Part shown: positions 24,429 to 32,045 of the stretch, one piece after another
Layout of the letters: every line of letters begins with the position of its first letter
How positions within the stretch are numbered: the stretch's first letter is position 1
DNA from: UBA2334 sp964396895
GTDB taxonomy: Bacteria; Pseudomonadota; Gammaproteobacteria; Burkholderiales; Burkholderiaceae_C
NCBI GenBank assembly: GCA_964396895.1
Contig: CAYNGJ010000007.1
Coordinates: 62,001 to 126,000 of the forward strand
Reading direction: 5' to 3'
DNA: 64,000 nt
Program-made: the position numbers and the translations under genes
Notes under the pieces: model-generated
What the model was told of the DNA's origin: nothing
Seen by the model: only the letters and a program-made list of their open reading frames with translations
Databases searched by the model: none

Positions 24429-24513
24429 TGTTGGTACTTTCTGTTGGTGCTTTTGCCAATCGAATTGATCGCAACCAACACATGCCAACGAATGTACCAA
24501 CAAAAAGTTGGTA
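24429..24513. promoter_or_regulatory. Candidate integrase arm-type sites, integrase end
   Basis: Five matches to ACCAACA or its complement occur in 85 bases: TGTTGGTAC at 24429-24437, TGTTGGT at 24442-24448, ACCAACA at 24474-24480, GTACCAACA at 24494-24502 and GTTGGTA at 24507-24513. Two share the extended GTACCAACA with the left end (13964). They lie between the integrase start and the tRNA, where arm sites and the integrase promoter normally overlap. Confidence 0.65.
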
Positions 24514-24543
24514 TTCCCTAGGGGTGGATGGGGTGGCGTAGGA

Positions 24544-24582
24544 CAAAAAAAAACCCGTTAATCCTTACGAATCAACGGGTTT
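24544..24582 (-). terminator. Element-borne terminator downstream of tRNA-Gly
   Basis: On the minus strand AAACCCGTT (24582-24574) pairs with AACGGGTTT (24559-24551) and is followed by a T run. It lies between the tRNA and the integrase, so it ends the tRNA transcript in the integrated state, replacing the chromosomal terminator at 13839-13878 that the insertion moved away. Confidence 0.85.
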
Positions 24583-24615
24583 CGAGGTGCCCTGAGGCTG
24601 TTTGATCTGGCTATC

Positions 24616-24633
24616 TGGAGCGGGTGAAGGGAA
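24616..24633. repeat. att repeat, tRNA copy
   Basis: TGGAGCGGGTGAAGGGAA, the CCA end, discriminator, 3' acceptor strand and part of the T arm of tRNA-Gly. Identical to 13888-13905. Confidence 0.9.
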
Positions 24634-24689
24634 TCGAACCCTCGTCAGTTGCTTGGGAAGCAACAGCTCTGCCATTGAGCTACACCCGC
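24616..24689 (-). tRNA. glyU: tRNA-Gly (anticodon CCC)
   Basis: 74 bases on the minus strand. The acceptor stem GCGGGTG/CACCCGC, D arm GCTC-GAGC, anticodon stem GTTGC/GCAAC with loop TTCCCAA (anticodon CCC), T arm with loop TTCGATT, and an encoded CCA end are all visible. The element inserted at its 3' end without damaging the gene, because the att copy restores the sequence. Confidence 0.95.
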
Positions 24690-24813
24690 TGAAGGTTGTA
24701 TCTTAGCAGTGCGGTTGGGTGTGGCGCCGGGTCATGGATTCGCCACGCGTTTGTCATGGCGGTGTCACCGTGGGCCCAGACAGTGCAGGGTTTCTTCTCC
24801 TGCAAGGTGATTC

Positions 24814-26451
24814 ATGTTCCAACGTTTAGGCATCGGTTGGCGACTGTATGGCTCTTTCTCGGCGCTGCTGCTGCTGATGGCGGTGGTGGTCGGCGCCGGG
24901 GTGCTGGTGGTCAAACGCCTGGGCAACGATTTGCGCACCGTGTACCAGGAGCGCGCGGTGCCGGTGGAGGTGGTGTCGCACCTGAACCACTTGCTGCAGC
25001 GCAACCGTGTCTTGGTCCTGGACATGCTGGTGAACCCGGGCAGCGCCAATGTGGAGAAAAGCGTGGGTGAGTTGTTGACCAATGCCGCCGTGTTTGACCG
25101 CCGACTGGCCGCCTTTGAAGCCATAGAGCGGCCCGCAGAACTGGCGGACCTGACCCAGCGGCTGAAGCATTTGTCAGGTGAGTACATGCGGCAGGGCCTG
25201 CTGGCAGCAGGCAAGGCCATGAAAGCGAACGACTTTGACGAGGCACAGTTTATCTACCTCAACACCATCAGCGCCAAAGAGCCCGATGTGAGGACCACTG
25301 TGGATGAGTTGATCCAACGCCAGATTGCCTTGGCGGGGCAGGAGTACAGCAACGCCCAAGCCGCCATTGACCGGGCTTTGTGGGTAATGCCTGGTGTGCT
25401 GGCCGTGGCGTTGGGCCTGGGCGGGGTGTTGGCCTGGGCCATCACGCGCTCGGTCACCCGCCCCATTGCACAGGCGGTGGTGCTGGCGGAGCGGGTGTCG
25501 CACGGTGACTTGAGCGGCCACCCAAACGAGCCCGTGGCTGGGCGTGACGAGATGGCACGCCTCATGGTCGAACTGGTGGCCATGCGGGCACGCCTGGCTG
25601 AGTTGGTGGCCGACGCCAGGCAAAGCAGTGCGCAGATTGCATCGGGCACCCAGGAAATGGCCAAGGGCGTGGGCGAGTTGTCTCAGCGGACCGAGGGTCA
25701 GGCAGCCAGGTTGCAGGAGGCCAACACCTCGTTGCAGCGCATGCGCCAGGTCATGGGCGAGCATGCGCTGGCGGCGCAGCGGGTGAGCCTCATCGCGCGG
25801 GATGCGAACGCTTCCGCCGTGACAGGGGGCGATGTCGTCGCGGCACTGATTGGGCAAATTGGCACCATGACCGCCAGCAGCCGACGCATCACCGAAATCA
25901 CGGGTGTGATCGACTCGATTGCGTTCCAAACCAACATCCTGGCGCTGAATGCGGCGGTGGAGGCGGCGCGCGCGGGTGAGATGGGGCGAGGGTTTGCCGT
26001 GGTGGCCGGCGAGGTGAGGGCGCTGGCACAGCGCAGTTCACGCGCCGCTGGTGAAATCAAAGGCTTGATTGGCGACAGCGCCCAATCCATGGCGCGGGTC
26101 GCGGCCATGGCATCGGAAGCAGGGGGCAGTGTGCAGCACATCATCCGCCAGGTGGACGAGGTGGACCGCTTGATGGGACGGGTCAGCGAGGCGGGCTCTG
26201 AACAGGCGGCGCAGTTGGCCCACATCAGCGAGGCCATGAACGCGATTGACGAAATGACCCAACGCAACGCCGCGTTGGTGGAGGAAAGCGCCGCCGCCAC
26301 CGCTGAACTCAGCCACCAGGCCAGCGCGCTGGACGGCCAAGTGGCGGTGTTCAAACTCGGGCAGTCAGACGCCCACCGCGGGGTGGACGCCGTGCCTGCA
26401 GGCGATCACTTCAGGATGTCGCCCAGGCAGAGGTATTTGATTTCCACATAG
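24814..26451 (+). CDS. Methyl-accepting chemotaxis protein
   Basis: 545 residues with AAGGTG before the ATG. The order is: membrane helix 1 (residues 10-33), a periplasmic four-helix-type domain to about residue 185, membrane helix 2 (WVMPGVLAVALGLGGVLAW), a HAMP domain, and the cytoplasmic signalling domain with the hairpin tip IDSIAFQTNILALNAAVEAA and MGRGFAVVAGEVRALAQRS. It senses a small ligand and signals to CheA. The last 15 codons overlap the end of the convergent gabD gene by 46 bases, and no C-terminal CheR-tether pentapeptide is seen. Confidence 0.92.
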   Translation: MFQRLGIGWRLYGSFSALLLLMAVVVGAGVLVVKRLGNDLRTVYQERAVPVEVVSHLNHLLQRNRVLVLDMLVNPGSANVEKSVGELLTNAAVFDRRLAAFEAIERPAELADLTQRLKHLSGEYMRQGLLAAGKAMKANDFDEAQFIYLNTISAKEPDVRTTVDELIQRQIALAGQEYSNAQAAIDRALWVMPGVLAVALGLGGVLAWAITRSVTRPIAQAVVLAERVSHGDLSGHPNEPVAGRDEMARLMVELVAMRARLAELVADARQSSAQIASGTQEMAKGVGELSQRTEGQAARLQEANTSLQRMRQVMGEHALAAQRVSLIARDANASAVTGGDVVAALIGQIGTMTASSRRITEITGVIDSIAFQTNILALNAAVEAARAGEMGRGFAVVAGEVRALAQRSSRAAGEIKGLIGDSAQSMARVAAMASEAGGSVQHIIRQVDEVDRLMGRVSEAGSEQAAQLAHISEAMNAIDEMTQRNAALVEESAAATAELSHQASALDGQVAVFKLGQSDAHRGVDAVPAGDHFRMSPRQRYLIST

Positions 26452-27884
26452 TCGTCCATGCCATGGTGTGAACCCTCGCGTCCCAGGCCCGACTGCTTTA
26501 CACCGCCAAACGGCACGTGTTCGGTGGCCAGAATGCCCACGTTGATGCCCACCATGCCGTACTCCAGCGCCTCGGCCACACGGTAGATGCGGCCGATGTC
26601 GCGGCTGTAGAAGTAGCTGGCCAGGCCGAACTCGGTGTGGTTGGCGGCGTCAATGGCCTCTTGTTCGGTCTCGAACTTGAACACCGGGGCGAACGGGCCA
26701 AAGGTTTCTTCCTTGGCGCACAGCATGTCGGCGGTGGCGTCGGCCACCACGGTGGGCTCGAAGAACTGACCCGCCAGCCGCTTGCCGCCCGCCACCACAC
26801 GCGCGCCCTTGGCCACGGCATCGTCCACATGGCGCTGAACTTTCTCCAACGCCGCCTCTTCAATCAGCGGGCCCTGGTTCACCCCGTCTTCAAAGCCGTT
26901 GCCCACTTTGGCGGTTTTGACCTTGGCGGCAAACTTGGCCACGAATTCGTCGTACACACCGCTTTGCACGTACAGGCGGTTGCTGCACACACAGGTCTGT
27001 CCCGCGTTGCGGTATTTGCTGGCAAAGGCACCTTCCACGGCGCTGTCGATGTCCGCGTCGTTGAACACGATGAAGGGGGCATTGCCGCCCAGCTCCAGGC
27101 TCATTTTTTTGACGGTGGGGGCGCTCTGCGCCATCAGGATGCGGCCCACCTCGGTGCTGCCCGTGAAGCTGATGTGGCGCACCACATCGCTGGCGCACAG
27201 CACCTTGCCCACGGCAATGCTCTGGTCCGCGTCGGCGGTGAGCAGGTTCAGCACGCCAGCGGGAATGCCCGCCCGCATGGCCAGCTCGGCCGTCGCCAGG
27301 GCCGTCAGTGGGGTGAGTTCTGCTGGCTTGATGACCACGGTGCAACCGGCGGCCAGCGCGGGGGCCACCTTGCGGGTGATCATGGCCAACGGGAAGTTCC
27401 AAGGCGTGATGGCGGCGCACACGCCAATGGGCTGCTTCAGCACCATGAGGCGGCGGTTGTTGTCGAACTGGGGCAGGGTTTCACCATTGACGCGCTTGGC
27501 TTCTTCGGCGTACCACTCCACAAAGCTGGCCCCGTAGGCCACTTCACCTTTGGCTTCAGCCAGGGGCTTGCCTTGTTCGGCGGTCATGATGCGGCCCAGA
27601 TCGTCCTGGTTCGCCATGAGCAAATCAAACCACTTGCGCAGGATGGTGCTGCGCTCCTTGGCGGTTTTGCTGCGCCAGGCGGGCCAGGCGGCGTTGGCGG
27701 CGGCAATGGCGGCCTCGGCATCGGCCGGTCCCAGGTTGGCCACATCGGCCAGGTGGGCGCCGGTGGCCGGGTCGGTCACAGCGAAGCGGCTGCTGCCACC
27801 CACCCATTGGCCGTTGACCAGTGCATCGGTTTTCAGAAGGGTGGGGTCCCTCAAGAGGGCCAAGGGGGATGTTGTCTTGTTCAT
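26406..27884 (-). CDS. gabD: NAD(P)-dependent succinate-semialdehyde dehydrogenase
   Basis: 492 residues from the ATG at 27884 (a GTG at 27899 is possible). Aldehyde dehydrogenase features: ITPWNFPLAMITRK, the glutamate in LELGGNAPF, the catalytic cysteine in NAGQTCVCSNR, and the C-terminal PFGGVKQSGLGREGS. It matches the GabD subfamily, which oxidises succinic semialdehyde to succinate, the last step of GABA breakdown. It is the final gene of the ABC transporter/ureohydrolase operon, and gabT is encoded nearby. Confidence 0.92.
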   Translation of the reverse strand: MNKTTSPLALLRDPTLLKTDALVNGQWVGGSSRFAVTDPATGAHLADVANLGPADAEAAIAAANAAWPAWRSKTAKERSTILRKWFDLLMANQDDLGRIMTAEQGKPLAEAKGEVAYGASFVEWYAEEAKRVNGETLPQFDNNRRLMVLKQPIGVCAAITPWNFPLAMITRKVAPALAAGCTVVIKPAELTPLTALATAELAMRAGIPAGVLNLLTADADQSIAVGKVLCASDVVRHISFTGSTEVGRILMAQSAPTVKKMSLELGGNAPFIVFNDADIDSAVEGAFASKYRNAGQTCVCSNRLYVQSGVYDEFVAKFAAKVKTAKVGNGFEDGVNQGPLIEEAALEKVQRHVDDAVAKGARVVAGGKRLAGQFFEPTVVADATADMLCAKEETFGPFAPVFKFETEQEAIDAANHTEFGLASYFYSRDIGRIYRVAEALEYGMVGINVGILATEHVPFGGVKQSGLGREGSHHGMDDYVEIKYLCLGDILK

Positions 27885-27944
27885 GGTTGTCTCGCTCACA
27901 TCGGAAAAAAGAAACAGGTTAGCGCCAAACGCGCGGCCCTGCCG

Positions 27945-28904
27945 TCACCGGTATTTCACCCCGGGCAGCACGCAGAGCATTTCAAACAACAGGTTGGCCC
28001 CCAGCAAGGCGGTGTTGCCGTTGGGGTCGTAGGGCGGTGACACCTCCACCAGATCGCCACCCACCAGGTTCAGGCCCCGGCAGCCGCGCACAATTTCCAA
28101 CGCCTGGGGAACGCTGAGGCCGCCGACTTCAGGCGTGCCCGTGCCGCCGGCGTAGGCGGGGTCGATGCCGTCGATGTCGAAGCTGAGGTAGGTGGGCGTG
28201 TGCGGGCCTATGCGTTGCCGAATGTCGGCCATCAGTGGCACCAGCGACTGCCACCAGACGGTGTGGGCTGGCACCAGGGTGAAGCCTTGCTGGCGTGGCC
28301 AGTCGAAATCGTCGGCGCTGTAGCCGCTGCCCCGCAGGCCAATCTGCCAGACTTTGTCGCCTTGCAGCAAACCCTCTTCCACCGCACGCCGAAACGGTGT
28401 GCCGTGGGCAATGCGCTCACCGAACATGTCCGGATTGACGTCGGCGTGGGCGTCCACATGGATGAGTGCCACAGGCCCGTGCCGGGCGCGCAGCGCACGC
28501 AAAATGGGCAGCGCGATGGTGTGGTCGCCACCCAGCGTCAAGGGAATGCAGCCGCTGTCCACAATGGGCCGGTAATGCCGCTCGATGATGTCCACCGATG
28601 CCTGGAGGTTGTAGGTGTTGATGGGCACATCACCCAGGTCGGCCACCTGCAGCGTGTCAAACGGCGCGGCACCCGTGGCCATGTTGTAGGGGCGGATCAG
28701 GGACGACTCGGCACGCATCTGTCTGGGGCCAAAGCGGGTGCCAGGCCGGTGGCTGGTGCCGATGTCCAGCGGCACACCGACAAAGCCCGCGTTCAGCCCA
28801 GCCGACTGGCTGACCAGGGGCAGCCGCATCATGGTGGCGAGGCCACCGAAGCGGGGCATTTCATTGCCGCCCTGGGGTTGGTTAAAAGGGGTGAGGGTGG
28901 TCAT
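27945..28904 (-). CDS. Agmatinase / guanidinobutyrase family ureohydrolase
   Basis: 319 residues from the ATG at 28904, close to the size of known guanidinobutyrases. Binuclear manganese ligands are visible in GGDHTIALP, IHVDAHADVNPD and SFDIDGIDPAYA. The enzyme would split urea from a guanidino compound. Agmatinase (giving putrescine) is the alternative, but the neighbours gabT and gabD, needed for the GABA made by a guanidinobutyrase, favour 4-guanidinobutyrate. The substrate choice is inference. It is 4 bases downstream of the permease gene. Confidence 0.85.
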   Translation of the reverse strand: MTTLTPFNQPQGGNEMPRFGGLATMMRLPLVSQSAGLNAGFVGVPLDIGTSHRPGTRFGPRQMRAESSLIRPYNMATGAAPFDTLQVADLGDVPINTYNLQASVDIIERHYRPIVDSGCIPLTLGGDHTIALPILRALRARHGPVALIHVDAHADVNPDMFGERIAHGTPFRRAVEEGLLQGDKVWQIGLRGSGYSADDFDWPRQQGFTLVPAHTVWWQSLVPLMADIRQRIGPHTPTYLSFDIDGIDPAYAGGTGTPEVGGLSVPQALEIVRGCRGLNLVGGDLVEVSPPYDPNGNTALLGANLLFEMLCVLPGVKYR

Positions 28905-28908
28905 GGCG

Positions 28909-29727
28909 TCACTTTCGGCGGCCACGCAACCACTCCAGCACCAACATCAGGCTGGTGGTGAACAGCGTCAGCAACGTGGCCACAGCGGCGATGGTGGGCG
29001 AGATGTTTTCGCGTATGCCCGTGAACATCTGCCTGGGCAGCGTGACCTGCTCTGGCCCCGCCAGGAACAGGGTCACCACCACCTCATCGAACGACGTGGC
29101 AAAGGCAAACAAAGCGCCCGAAATCACGCCCGGAGCAATCACCGGCAGCGTGACGCGGAAGAAGGTTTCCAGCGGGCTGGCCCCCAGGCTCAGGCTGGCC
29201 TTGACCAGGTTGTGGTTGAACCCTTGCAGGGTCGCCAGCACCGTGGTGACCACAAAGGGCGCCCCCAGGGCCGCGTGGACGATCACCAGCCCCAGGTAGG
29301 TGTCGTTCAGTCCCCACTGGGCAAAGTACAGGTAGCTGCTGACCCCCACCACCACGATGGGCACCACCATGGGCGCGATCAGCAGGCTGGTAATGAAACC
29401 TTTGGCAAAAAACCGGTGGTGGGCCAGTCCCATGGCCGCCAGGGTGCCCAGCACGGTCGCCAGCAGCGTGGCCAGCGGTGCCACGATGAAGCTGTTGCGG
29501 GTGGCGCGCGACCAGTCGTCGGAGGTCCACATGTCGCGGTACCACTGCAGTGACCAGCCTTCGATCGGGTAGGCCAGGAACGAACTGTCGCTGAACGACA
29601 GCGGGATGATGACCACCACCGGCAGCAGCAAATAGGCCAGCACGCCCAGGGCGGTCAGGCGCAGGGCGTACCAACCCAGCTTGTCCAGGGCGGTGTAATA
29701 GGCGGGGAAAACAGGCAGTTTCAACAT
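28909..29727 (-). CDS. ABC transporter permease, PotC-like
   Basis: 272 residues from the ATG at 29727, selected by the usual PotC-like beginning; a longer antisense-like frame upstream is ignored. There are six membrane helices and the permease EAA-type loop ASLSLGASPLETFFRVTLP, which couples to the ATPase. It is the second permease of a spermidine/putrescine-class importer and sits between the other permease and the ureohydrolase. Confidence 0.9.
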   Translation of the reverse strand: MLKLPVFPAYYTALDKLGWYALRLTALGVLAYLLLPVVVIIPLSFSDSSFLAYPIEGWSLQWYRDMWTSDDWSRATRNSFIVAPLATLLATVLGTLAAMGLAHHRFFAKGFITSLLIAPMVVPIVVVGVSSYLYFAQWGLNDTYLGLVIVHAALGAPFVVTTVLATLQGFNHNLVKASLSLGASPLETFFRVTLPVIAPGVISGALFAFATSFDEVVVTLFLAGPEQVTLPRQMFTGIRENISPTIAAVATLLTLFTTSLMLVLEWLRGRRK

Positions 29728-29732
29728 TCTTT

Positions 29733-30965
29733 TCACCCCAGGCTGAGTTCGGCTTTGGACACACGGCGGTACAGGGCGTACAGCACCAATGTGCTGGTCA
29801 GCAGCACCGAGCCCAGCGCACAAGCCATGCCCCAATTGACCTCGACGTTGGTGTACTGGGCCACGTAGTAGCTCAGCATCTGGTCGGCCGGTCCCCCCAG
29901 CAGGGCCGGTGTGACGTAGTAGCCCAGGCAGGTGATGAACACCAGCAGGCCGCCTGCGGCCACGCCTGGGTAGGTCTGTGGCAGGTACACCCGGAAAAAG
30001 GCGGCCAGGGGCGGACTGCCCAGCGAAATGGCGGCGCGCAGGTAATTGGGTGGCACCGACTTCATGACGCTGTACAGCGGCAAGATCATGAACGGCAGCA
30101 GGATGTGCACCATGGCCACCACCACTCCCAGCCGGTTGAACAGCAGCGGAATGGGGACATCGGTGGCGCCCACCCACATCAGGAAGCGGTTGACCAGTCC
30201 GTTGTTCTGCAACAGGACGATCCAGGCGGCAATGCGCACCAGCACCGAGGTCCAAAACGGCAGCAGCACCAGGATCAGCATGATGTTGGCTTTGCGGGCA
30301 CTGAGGGTGCTCAGCCAGTAAGCCAGTGGGTAGCCCAGCAGCAAGGCCACGGCGGTGACCACGGCACTGATCTGAAACGTGCGCAGCAAAATGTCGCTGA
30401 AAGCGGCTGCCTCGGGGCCCACACGTTCAATGCTGCCGGTGGCCGTGCGTTTGAGGTCCACGGCGGCCAGCAGGTAGTCGGGCGTCCAGCGCGAGCTGTT
30501 TTTGGCGATGACCTGCCAGTAGGCGAGATCCGCCCACCGGTCATCGTGTGCCAACAGGCTGCTGCGGGCGGTTTCGGGATCGGTGCCGCCGTCCAGCGGC
30601 AGGGCACGGTAGGTGCCCATCACCAGCGAGCGGGCGCCGCTGACCTCGCTGTTGAGTCGGCGGGCCAACACGCCTGCCTGAGCGGTTTCGGTGATGGCCG
30701 AAAAGTCGGCCAGCAACGCGGCGTAAGCCGCCGCAGGGGGCGGGCTTTGGCGGTCCCACCCTGTCAGGGCTTGTCCCGTGCGGGGCAGGGTGTCGGCCAC
30801 CTCGGGGTTTTCAATCCCCCGAACCAGCAGGGAAGCCAGCGGAACCAAAAAGAACACCACCAGAAAGCCCAGCAGCGGGAGCGTGAGCGCCAGGGCACGC
30901 AGCTTCTTGCGCCGCTCGGCGCGGTGCAGTTGCTGGGTCAGATCGGTTCCGCCGGCGTTCATCAT
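29733..30965 (-). CDS. ABC transporter permease, PotB-like, with long periplasmic loop
   Basis: 410 residues, about 120 longer than a standard PotB. After the first membrane helix (ALALTLPLLGFLVVFFLVPLA) a soluble insertion of about 130 residues precedes the remaining helices. The coupling loop RAAISLGSPPLAAFFRVYLP is intact. The start ATGA overlaps the stop of the substrate-binding protein gene. The insertion is seen in some members of this transporter class for guanidino and polyamine compounds. Confidence 0.88.
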   Translation of the reverse strand: MMNAGGTDLTQQLHRAERRKKLRALALTLPLLGFLVVFFLVPLASLLVRGIENPEVADTLPRTGQALTGWDRQSPPPAAAYAALLADFSAITETAQAGVLARRLNSEVSGARSLVMGTYRALPLDGGTDPETARSSLLAHDDRWADLAYWQVIAKNSSRWTPDYLLAAVDLKRTATGSIERVGPEAAAFSDILLRTFQISAVVTAVALLLGYPLAYWLSTLSARKANIMLILVLLPFWTSVLVRIAAWIVLLQNNGLVNRFLMWVGATDVPIPLLFNRLGVVVAMVHILLPFMILPLYSVMKSVPPNYLRAAISLGSPPLAAFFRVYLPQTYPGVAAGGLLVFITCLGYYVTPALLGGPADQMLSYYVAQYTNVEVNWGMACALGSVLLTSTLVLYALYRRVSKAELSLG

Positions 30966-31993
30966 TGCGCTGCCCAGGCTGAGAAGCGCTTCTCCAGGGC
31001 TTCACCCTGGTCAGCCCAGAAGCCGATGTTGAACCGGAGCGCGTCTTTGCTGTTGGCGTCCGACGTGGGCAGCAGGTTCAGTACCTTGCTGTCCAGCTTG
31101 GGCAGTGCCTTGTTGTTGGTGGGGCCATAGCTGATGTTCTTGGCGTACTCGGCCTGGGCATCAGGCGAGCTGGCCATGGCGATGAATTTCAGGGCGGCGT
31201 CCTTGTTGGGTGTGCCCTTGGGCAGGACCCAGTAGTCCAGGTCATAGATGCCACCGGTCCAGGTGATCTTCAGGTTCTTGCCTTCGCGCTGGGCCGCGTC
31301 GATGCGGCCGTTGTACGCGGTGGTCATGGTCACGTCACCGGCCACCAAAAACTGTGGCGGCTGTGCACCGGCCTCCCACCACTGGATGTGGGGCTTGAGT
31401 TCGGTCAGCTTCTTGAAGGCGCGTTCCGCACCGTCTTTGGTGCCCAGCACTTTGTACACGTCGGCGGACTTGACGCCGTCGGCCATCAGGGCAAATTCCA
31501 GGTTGTAACGGGCGCCTTTGCGCATGCCGCGTTTGCCGGGGAATTTTTTGGTGTCCCAGAAGTCGGCCCAGGTGGTGGGAGCGGTCTTGAGTTTGTCGCC
31601 GTCGTAGGCCATCACGGTGGACCAGATGAAGGCACCCACGCCGCATTCGTGCACGGCGGCCGGTTGGAAATCGGCCTTGTTGCCCACTTTGGACCAGTCG
31701 ATTTTTTCAAACAGACCTTCGTCGCAGCCGCGGTTCACGTCGGGGCTCTCGACCTCCACCACGTCCCAGGTCACTTTTTTGGATTCGACCATGGCCTTGA
31801 TCTTGGCCTGCTCGCCGTTGTACTCGACCACCACCACTTTGCTGCCGGTGGCCTTTTCAAAGCCCTCGACATAGGCTTTTTTCTGAGCGGCACCATTGGC
31901 GCCACCGAAGTTGACCACGGTGAGTTGGCTCTGGGCCAAGGCGGGCAGGCTGGCCAGCACGGACAAAGCCAACAAGGCGGGTTTGAGTTTCAT
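30962..31993 (-). CDS. ABC transporter substrate-binding protein, PotD/PotF-like
   Basis: 343 residues from the ATG at 31993, where AGGAG is well spaced (the ATG at 32002 is too close to it). A signal peptide (KLKPALLALSVLASLPALAQ) precedes a two-lobed binding protein of the spermidine/putrescine class with VVNFGGANGAAQKK at the start and WSTVMAYDGDKL in the middle. It captures a cationic compound in the periplasm. It overlaps the permease gene by 4 bases and is 52 bases from the ATPase gene. Confidence 0.9.
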   Translation of the reverse strand: MKLKPALLALSVLASLPALAQSQLTVVNFGGANGAAQKKAYVEGFEKATGSKVVVVEYNGEQAKIKAMVESKKVTWDVVEVESPDVNRGCDEGLFEKIDWSKVGNKADFQPAAVHECGVGAFIWSTVMAYDGDKLKTAPTTWADFWDTKKFPGKRGMRKGARYNLEFALMADGVKSADVYKVLGTKDGAERAFKKLTELKPHIQWWEAGAQPPQFLVAGDVTMTTAYNGRIDAAQREGKNLKITWTGGIYDLDYWVLPKGTPNKDAALKFIAMASSPDAQAEYAKNISYGPTNNKALPKLDSKVLNLLPTSDANSKDALRFNIGFWADQGEALEKRFSAWAAQ

Positions 31994-32045
31994 GGGGAGC
32001 ATCTCCTACAGGGTTAAGGAACGGGGTTGGGGAAAGGATGGGCGC

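Larger units (their letters stand above)
13888..24633. mobile_element. Integrated satellite-like element in tRNA-Gly(CCC)
   Basis: Bounded by an 18-bp perfect direct repeat (13888-13905 and 24616-24633). The right copy is the 3' end of tRNA-Gly, with a P4-type integrase next to it. Inside, all but one of the supported genes lie on the minus strand: integrase, AlpA-like regulator, four small overlapping genes, HicA-like protein, primase-helicase, coiled-coil protein, SRAP operon and two small unknown genes. No capsid, portal, terminase, tail, lysis or conjugation gene is visible. The layout is like a P4-type phage satellite or an autonomously replicating integrative element. The assembly gap at 17492-17591 means that a little content may be missing. 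Confidence 0.88.

Noticed and set aside
26517..28040. Long plus-strand open frame opposite gabD
   Set aside because: Shadow composition and full overlap with a conserved dehydrogenase.
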